10,766 nucleotides of DNA from the NCBI GenBank assembly GCA_900551195.1, contig URVD01000038.1:1-10766 (forward strand), in the 5' to 3' direction. The notes under the pieces are model-generated. The model ran no database searches and was not told the origin of the DNA. It saw only the letters and a program-made list of their open reading frames with translations. This DNA comes from an uncultured Collinsella sp. Its GTDB lineage: Bacteria > Actinomycetota > Coriobacteriia > Coriobacteriales > Coriobacteriaceae. Position numbers and translations under genes: made by a program. Of this stretch, positions 7,546 to 10,766 are shown in pieces (position 1 is the stretch's first letter; every line of letters begins with the position of its first letter).

Positions 7546-7551
7546 GAGGAG
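7546..7551 (+). promoter_or_regulatory. Ribosome binding site setting the SGNH esterase start
   Basis: GAGGAG, 6 bases before the ATG at 7558. An in-frame ATG at 7498 would add 20 residues of unrelated, arginine/tyrosine-rich sequence and has no such site, so 7558 is chosen. Confidence 0.82.
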
Positions 7552-7557
7552 AAGAAT

Positions 7558-8226
7558 ATGGAAACGAAAAACTTGAGCGAATCGACCATCTGCTGCTTTG
7601 GCGATTCGACCACCTGGGGCGATAACGGATGCGGCGGGGGAGGTAACGACATCTCCTGGACCTCGCACCTGGGTGCGCTGCTGGGCGGCGCTACGGTCGA
7701 GAATTTTGGCATTAAGGGTTCGCGTATTGCCGTCAAGGCCGACCGTACCGATTCGTTTGTTGAGCGTTTGGACGGCATCGATCACGCGGCAGACATCTGC
7801 ATCGTCTTTGGCGGCGTTAACGACTTTAGCCGTAACGTGCCGCTAGGCGAGCCGGGCAGCACCGACGTGCACGAGTTCTATGGCGCGCTCGACTACCTTA
7901 TCCGCACCATCACGGCGCGCTCACCTCAGGCAAAGCTGGTGTTTATGACGCCGTGCAAGACAAGTGGTAAGCACGAGAAGGATATCCCGGCAAGCAACGA
8001 GGCCAACCGTCTGGGTCTGACGCAAGACGCCTATGTGCGCGCGATGCTGGAGGTTTGCGATCGCTACTCGGTGCCGGTGATCGACCTGTATGCGCAAAGC
8101 GGCATCAGCCCGTTTTTGCCGGAGCATCGCGAGCTCTACATGCCGGACGGTCTGCATTACAGCCCTGCCGGCTATGAGCGCCTGGCGCATCGCATTGCCG
8201 CGGCTCTCACCGCCGTTTGCCGCTAA
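7558..8226 (+). CDS. SGNH/GDSL-family esterase
   Basis: A 222-residue serine esterase of the SGNH fold. Block I is FGDSTTWG with catalytic Ser17; block II Gly51 lies in ENFGIKG; block III is FGGVNDF with Asn88; block V is DGLHYS with Asp197 and His200. All four namesake residues are present. It has no signal peptide and an unusual glycine-rich loop (GCGGGG, 24-29) just after block I. SGNH enzymes of family CE12 deacetylate rhamnogalacturonan; the pectin setting suggests an acetyl or methyl esterase on imported oligosaccharides, but the sequence alone does not assign a CE family. It starts 69 bases after the CE8 fusion gene and is probably co-transcribed with it. The downstream gene has its own promoter, so this is likely the last gene of its unit. 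Confidence 0.9.
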   Translation: METKNLSESTICCFGDSTTWGDNGCGGGGNDISWTSHLGALLGGATVENFGIKGSRIAVKADRTDSFVERLDGIDHAADICIVFGGVNDFSRNVPLGEPGSTDVHEFYGALDYLIRTITARSPQAKLVFMTPCKTSGKHEKDIPASNEANRLGLTQDAYVRAMLEVCDRYSVPVIDLYAQSGISPFLPEHRELYMPDGLHYSPAGYERLAHRIAAALTAVCR

Positions 8227-8241
8227 AAGGATGCCGTTTGC

Positions 8242-8277
8242 GGGGATTATAGGGTTAACGTTCACCCTATAATCCCC
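8242..8277. repeat. 36-bp inverted repeat with operator D at its centre
   Basis: Arms 8242-8254 (GGGGATTATAGGG) and 8265-8277 (CCCTATAATCCCC) are perfect 13-bp complements. The 10 bases between them also pair except for one mismatch (T8256/C8263). The centre, 8259/8260, is the centre of operator D. Each arm contains TATAAT (8268-8273 on +, 8246-8251 on -). It begins 15 bases after the SGNH stop codon, so the RNA hairpin could also mark the end of the upstream transcript, although no T-run follows. Confidence 0.9.
8252..8267. promoter_or_regulatory. Operator-like site D
   Basis: The sequence is GGGTTAACGTTCACCC, centred at 8259/8260. It is a 16-bp palindrome with one mismatched pair and central CG. 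It is identical to site E and shares the right half with sites A-C. It overlaps the putative -35 TTCACC (8261-8266). Confidence 0.82.
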
Positions 8278-8290
8278 TTCGCGTTACACT
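8261..8290 (+). promoter_or_regulatory. Promoter of the GH105 operon
   Basis: The -35 is TTCACC (8261-8266) and the -10 is TACACT (8285-8290, 4/6), spacer 18 bp. The predicted start near 8297 lies in operator E, giving a leader of about 36 bases. The arrangement mirrors the transporter promoter. A perfect TATAAT at 8268-8273 is an alternative -10, but no good -35 sits at the right distance. Confidence 0.5.
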
Positions 8291-8291
8291 A

Positions 8292-8307
8292 GGGTTAACG
8301 TTCACCC
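8292..8307. promoter_or_regulatory. Operator-like site E, over the start point
   Basis: The sequence is GGGTTAACGTTCACCC, identical to site D; the identity extends to 18 bp (8250-8267 and 8290-8307). Its centre is exactly 40 bp after that of D. It lies over the predicted start point and just before the ribosome binding site of the GH105 gene. Confidence 0.82.
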
Positions 8308-8332
8308 ATCAAAAACGTCAGAGGGGACAGCA

Positions 8333-9571
8333 ATGGGTTGCAATCAGATTCTGGACCGTTATATCGAGCAGTTGATCGAGACCTCTACGCCTCAGGCGCC
8401 GGCCTGGAATATCGAAAAGCTTCGCGCCGGCAAGGAGAACACCTGGAATTACATTGACGGCTGCATGATCAAGGCACTCATCGAGCTGTACGAGATCACC
8501 GGCGAGCAGCGTTACCTGACCTTCGCCGACGACTATATCGACTTCTTTGTCCAGGATGACGGCACCATCAAGCATTACGATCCCCAGGAGTACAACCTCG
8601 ACAACGTCAACGCGGGCAAAACCCTCTACAAACTCTATGACCTGGTGGGCAAGCCCAAGTACCGTGCCGCCATGGATACCATCTACCGTCAGCTCGAGAC
8701 CCAGCCGCGTACCAAAGAGGGTGTGTTTTGGCACAAAGCCGTCTACCCCAACCAGATCTGGCTCGACGGCATGTACATGGCGCAGCCGTTCTACATGCAG
8801 TACGAGCTGAGCTTCCACAACCGCCGTGCCTGCTCGGATAGCTTCCATATGTTCCAGGTGGTGCACGACCTGATGCGCAACCCCCTCAACGGCCTGTACT
8901 ATCACGCCTACGACGCGAGCCGCAAGCAGTTCTGGTGCGATCCCGTCACCGGCCTTTCGGCCAACTTCTGGCTGCGCGCCGAGGGCTGGTTCGCCATGGC
9001 GCTCATCGATACCTGGGAGCTCATGCCGCCCTCGATGTCGGCCGAGAAGGACGAGATCCGCAAGATGTTCCACGACCTGATCGACGCCATGCTGCCGTAT
9101 CAGGACGAGAAGACCGGTATGTGGCACCAGGTCATCAACCTGCCCAATATCGCCCCCAACTATCTGGAGGAGTCGGGCAGCGCCATCTTTGCCAACGCCA
9201 TCATGAAGGGCGTGCGCCTGGGCGTGCTGGGCGAGCGCTACTACCAGTACGGCCGCCGTGCGTTTGACGGCATCTGCGACACGTGCCTGTCCGAGCGCGA
9301 CGGACAGCTGGCGCTCGACAACATCTGCCTGGTGGCGGGTCTTGGCAACACCGCGCACCGCGAGGGCACGTTTGGCTACTACATGAGCGAGCCCGTCGTC
9401 AAAAACGACGCGAAGGGCGTGGCGCCGCTGGTGCTCGCCTATATCGAGACTATGCATCATGACAAGTTGGCCGGTAAGCGCGATCCGCTCGCCCCTTCGG
9501 GCGTGTGCTCCATCGATGACCCGTTTGGCGGCTACACGCCGGGCATCAATGCTCATAAGGGGCGTGAATAG
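8333..9571 (+). CDS. GH105 unsaturated galacturonyl/rhamnogalacturonyl hydrolase
   Basis: A 412-residue (alpha/alpha)6-barrel hydrolase of family GH105 (YteR/YesR type), which removes the 4,5-unsaturated uronic acid left at the non-reducing end of pectin fragments by lyases, releasing 5-keto-4-deoxyuronate. Visible signatures are YNLDNVNAGK (87-96) with Asp90 and VYPNQIWLDGMYMAQPF (137-153) with Asp145, matching Asp88 and Asp143 of YteR as known for the family, and His134. Aromatic residues along the barrel are conserved in style. No signal peptide is present, like the cytoplasmic family members. The start at 8333 has GAGGGG (8321-8326) six bases upstream. It is first in an operon under operators D/E and is followed after one base by the TIM-barrel gene. 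Whether the partner sugar is galacturonate or rhamnose cannot be told. Confidence 0.93.
   Translation: MGCNQILDRYIEQLIETSTPQAPAWNIEKLRAGKENTWNYIDGCMIKALIELYEITGEQRYLTFADDYIDFFVQDDGTIKHYDPQEYNLDNVNAGKTLYKLYDLVGKPKYRAAMDTIYRQLETQPRTKEGVFWHKAVYPNQIWLDGMYMAQPFYMQYELSFHNRRACSDSFHMFQVVHDLMRNPLNGLYYHAYDASRKQFWCDPVTGLSANFWLRAEGWFAMALIDTWELMPPSMSAEKDEIRKMFHDLIDAMLPYQDEKTGMWHQVINLPNIAPNYLEESGSAIFANAIMKGVRLGVLGERYYQYGRRAFDGICDTCLSERDGQLALDNICLVAGLGNTAHREGTFGYYMSEPVVKNDAKGVAPLVLAYIETMHHDKLAGKRDPLAPSGVCSIDDPFGGYTPGINAHKGRE
9557..9562 (+). promoter_or_regulatory. Ribosome binding site inside the GH105 3' end
   Basis: AAGGGG, 10 bases before a GTG at 9573, inside the last codons of the GH105 gene. It supports a GTG start one base after the GH105 stop. 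An in-frame ATG at 9549 has no comparable site upstream. Confidence 0.6.
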
Positions 9572-9572
9572 C

Positions 9573-10478
9573 GTGGGGGCCATTACTCCGGGCGTGCGTT
9601 TACACGACCTTCCGCAGGGGACCGTCGAGGAACGCATTCGCATGGCAGGAGAGCTGGGCTTTTCGTGCATTCAGCTGCCGAGCAAGGTGCTCTACGCATC
9701 AATGGGAATCGATCGATGCGGTCTGACCCGCGAGCTCGCCGAGCATTTGCGTGCGGTGCTCGATGAGGCGGGCGTTTCGGTCGCCGTGCTCGGCTGTTAT
9801 AAGAATCTGGCGACGCCCGATCGACAACAGCTCACGGATAACTTTGCCGAGTACGAGGCGTGCTTGAACTTTGCTCAGATGCTCGGCGGCTGTCCGGTTG
9901 GCACCGAGACCGGTCGTCCCAATGCGCAGAACTGCGTTGCTGACGACCGTATGACCGACGAGGCACTCGATGCGTTTATGGATGGACTCGCGCGCGTCTG
10001 CGAGTGCGCCGAGGCCGTGGGTGGGCAAATACTGATCGAGCCCGGCTGGAACGAGACGGTCAACACGCCAGATCGCTGCCGTGAGGTGCTGGAGCGCGTC
10101 CCGAGCCCGGCGCTCGGCGTGATCTACGACCCGGTGTCGCTGCTGCATCCCAGCGTCGTTGGCGAGGCGCAGGAAATCACCGCGCGTATGCTCTACTTAT
10201 GCGGCAGTAAGATTCGCGTGCTGCACGCCAAGGATTTTGAGGTCGTCGACAACGAGGACGAAGCCGGCTGGTGCGATGGTACGGGTTCTCGCCTGGTGTG
10301 CCACGGCGTGGGCGAGACGGGCCGCTATGACTTTGAGCCCGTGGTGGCCTGGGCGGCTGCCGCCTGTTCGGGGATTCCTTGTGTGGTCGAGAACAGCGTG
10401 CCGGCGACGGCGGCTAGCTGCCTGGCGACACTCGAGCGCATGTCCGCTCGCTGCGGGGCTCCGCATCGCGAGATATAG
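9573..10478 (+). CDS. Sugar isomerase/epimerase-like TIM-barrel protein
   Basis: A 301-residue member of the xylose-isomerase-like TIM-barrel superfamily (AP endonuclease 2 fold; sugar phosphate isomerases/epimerases). The four divalent-metal ligands at the ends of the barrel strands are visible: Glu156 in LIEPGW, Asp186 in IYDPVSLL, His218 in VLHAKDF and Glu273 in VVENS. An acidic insert (226-235) follows the histidine strand. These proteins interconvert keto- and aldo-sugars or epimerise them, and specificity is rarely readable from sequence. Tight linkage to GH105 suggests a product of pectin breakdown, for example a deoxy-keto-uronate or tagaturonate, as substrate; this is inference. The start at GTG 9573 is preferred for its ribosome binding site and for the normal length of the family; ATG 9549 is the alternative and would add eight residues. 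It ends the operon as far as can be seen. Confidence 0.85.
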   Translation: MGAITPGVRLHDLPQGTVEERIRMAGELGFSCIQLPSKVLYASMGIDRCGLTRELAEHLRAVLDEAGVSVAVLGCYKNLATPDRQQLTDNFAEYEACLNFAQMLGGCPVGTETGRPNAQNCVADDRMTDEALDAFMDGLARVCECAEAVGGQILIEPGWNETVNTPDRCREVLERVPSPALGVIYDPVSLLHPSVVGEAQEITARMLYLCGSKIRVLHAKDFEVVDNEDEAGWCDGTGSRLVCHGVGETGRYDFEPVVAWAAAACSGIPCVVENSVPATAASCLATLERMSARCGAPHREI

Positions 10479-10513
10479 CATTGGCTTTTGCCGTGGCGGC
10501 ATATTGAGTTTGC

Positions 10514-10543
10514 TTGACTGGGGGCGGCGGTGAAGGGTTTTTA
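10514..10543 (+). promoter_or_regulatory. Possible promoter of the Fe-S oxidoreductase gene
   Basis: A good -35 TTGACT (10514-10519, 5/6) is followed after 18 bp by a poor -10 TTTTTA (10538-10543). It lies in the 103-base gap before the last gene and would separate it from the pectin genes. The weak -10 makes this tentative. Confidence 0.25.
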
Positions 10544-10581
10544 TCGTCGCCTCATTGGATTACATCAAAAAGGGGAGTTGC

Positions 10582-10766
10582 GTGGCTATCCACATTGTCG
10601 AAGAGGCGAATCGTTGCCTAGGTTGCAAAAGGGCGTTCTGCCAGCTTAAAGGCTGCCCGGTGCAGACGCCTATTCCGCAGGTCATTGACTTGTTCAAGCA
10701 GCGTCGTCTGGAAGAGGCAGGTGAGCTGCTGTTCCAGAACAACCCCATGAGCGCGGTCTGCTCCAT
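10582..10766 (+). CDS. Glutamate-synthase small-subunit-like Fe-S oxidoreductase, N-terminal part
   Basis: The first 61 residues of a gene cut by the window end. They match the N-terminal iron-sulfur domain (Fer4_20 type) of GltD/GltA-like NAD(P)H-dependent oxidoreductases: RCLGCKRAFCQLKGCPVQTP with Cys12, Cys15, Cys20 and Cys25, then IPQVIDLF (31-38), EEAGELLFQNNPMSAVC (44-60) and Cys60. The third and fourth cysteines are four residues apart, one more than in the usual GltD pattern. In the family this domain relays electrons between FAD and a partner; related proteins include NfnB and SudA, so glutamate synthase activity is not assured. The start is GTG 10582 with AGGGGAG at 10571-10577. The 103-base gap and unrelated function suggest it is not part of the pectin system. 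The flavin domains lie outside the window. Confidence 0.85.
   Translation, partial: MAIHIVEEANRCLGCKRAFCQLKGCPVQTPIPQVIDLFKQRRLEEAGELLFQNNPMSAVCS

Noticed and set aside
6367..7785. 472-residue - strand open frame opposite the hydrolase half of the CE8 fusion and the SGNH start
   Set aside because: It shows no domain, crosses the boundary of two real genes and has no ribosome binding site logic. It is a shadow.
9459..9572. Extension of the TIM-barrel gene upstream into the GH105 gene
   Set aside because: It would overlap GH105 by about 110 bases, adds arginine/serine-rich shadow sequence and has no start signal. The family begins near ITPGVRLHD.
10523..10551. Hairpin GGCGGCGGT / ATCGTCGCC as a terminator after the TIM-barrel gene
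   Set aside because: The stem has wobbles, the T-run is in the loop rather than after the stem, and it overlaps the possible promoter of the next gene.
1..10766. CRISPR arrays, insertion sequences, tRNA or rRNA genes
   Set aside because: No regularly spaced repeats, transposase motifs, terminal inverted repeats or cloverleaf-like segments were seen. The only repeats are the operators and hairpins listed.

Overview
This window looks like part of a pectin / galacturonate utilisation locus from a high-GC, gut-type bacterium. Composition and style (GC-rich codons, purine-rich ribosome binding sites, short intergenic gaps, AT-rich regulatory islands) would fit a Coriobacteriia member such as Collinsella. 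That placement is an inference from general appearance and was not tested. All recognised genes lie on the + strand; the long open frames on the - strand are codon-bias shadows.

Layout. (1) 58-1542 is uxaA, altronate dehydratase, the last step turning galacturonate carbon into 2-keto-3-deoxygluconate (KDG). It is closed by a strong intrinsic terminator (1576-1613). (2) 1614-1921 is an AT-rich regulatory region with three LacI-type operator-like palindromes (core AACGTTCACC), a promoter lying between two of them, and a separate 17-bp inverted repeat in the leader. (3) 1922-3481 encodes a GPH-family (MFS_2) sugar/uronide:cation symporter, followed by a hairpin terminator (3503-3549). (4) 3596-8226 holds a GH28 polygalacturonase-like hydrolase, a 721-residue fusion of a CE8 pectin methylesterase with an alpha/beta-hydrolase, and an SGNH/GDSL esterase. 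(5) 8227-8332 holds a second copy of the regulatory design: two identical operators, the first at the centre of a 36-bp inverted repeat. (6) 8333-10478 holds a GH105 unsaturated galacturonyl/rhamnogalacturonyl hydrolase and, one base after its stop, a xylose-isomerase-like TIM-barrel protein. (7) From 10582 to the window end is the N-terminus of an Fe-S glutamate-synthase-small-subunit-like oxidoreductase, probably a separate function.

How they may work together. None of the four carbohydrate-active enzymes shows a signal peptide, so the simplest model is import of short, possibly methylated and acetylated pectin oligosaccharides by the symporter. Cytoplasmic de-esterification (CE8, alpha/beta-hydrolase, SGNH) would follow, then trimming by GH28 and GH105, with saturated galacturonate feeding through UxaA to KDG. 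The uronate isomerase, altronate oxidoreductase, KDG kinase/aldolase and the transcription factor are not in the window. The TIM-barrel protein may supply an isomerase or epimerase step.

The most notable signal is regulatory. The transporter promoter and the GH105 promoter each carry two AACGTTCACC-core operators whose centres are exactly 40 bp apart. In each case the putative -35 (TTCACC) is inside the first operator and the predicted start point is inside the second. This predicts a shared LacI-family repressor encoded elsewhere.
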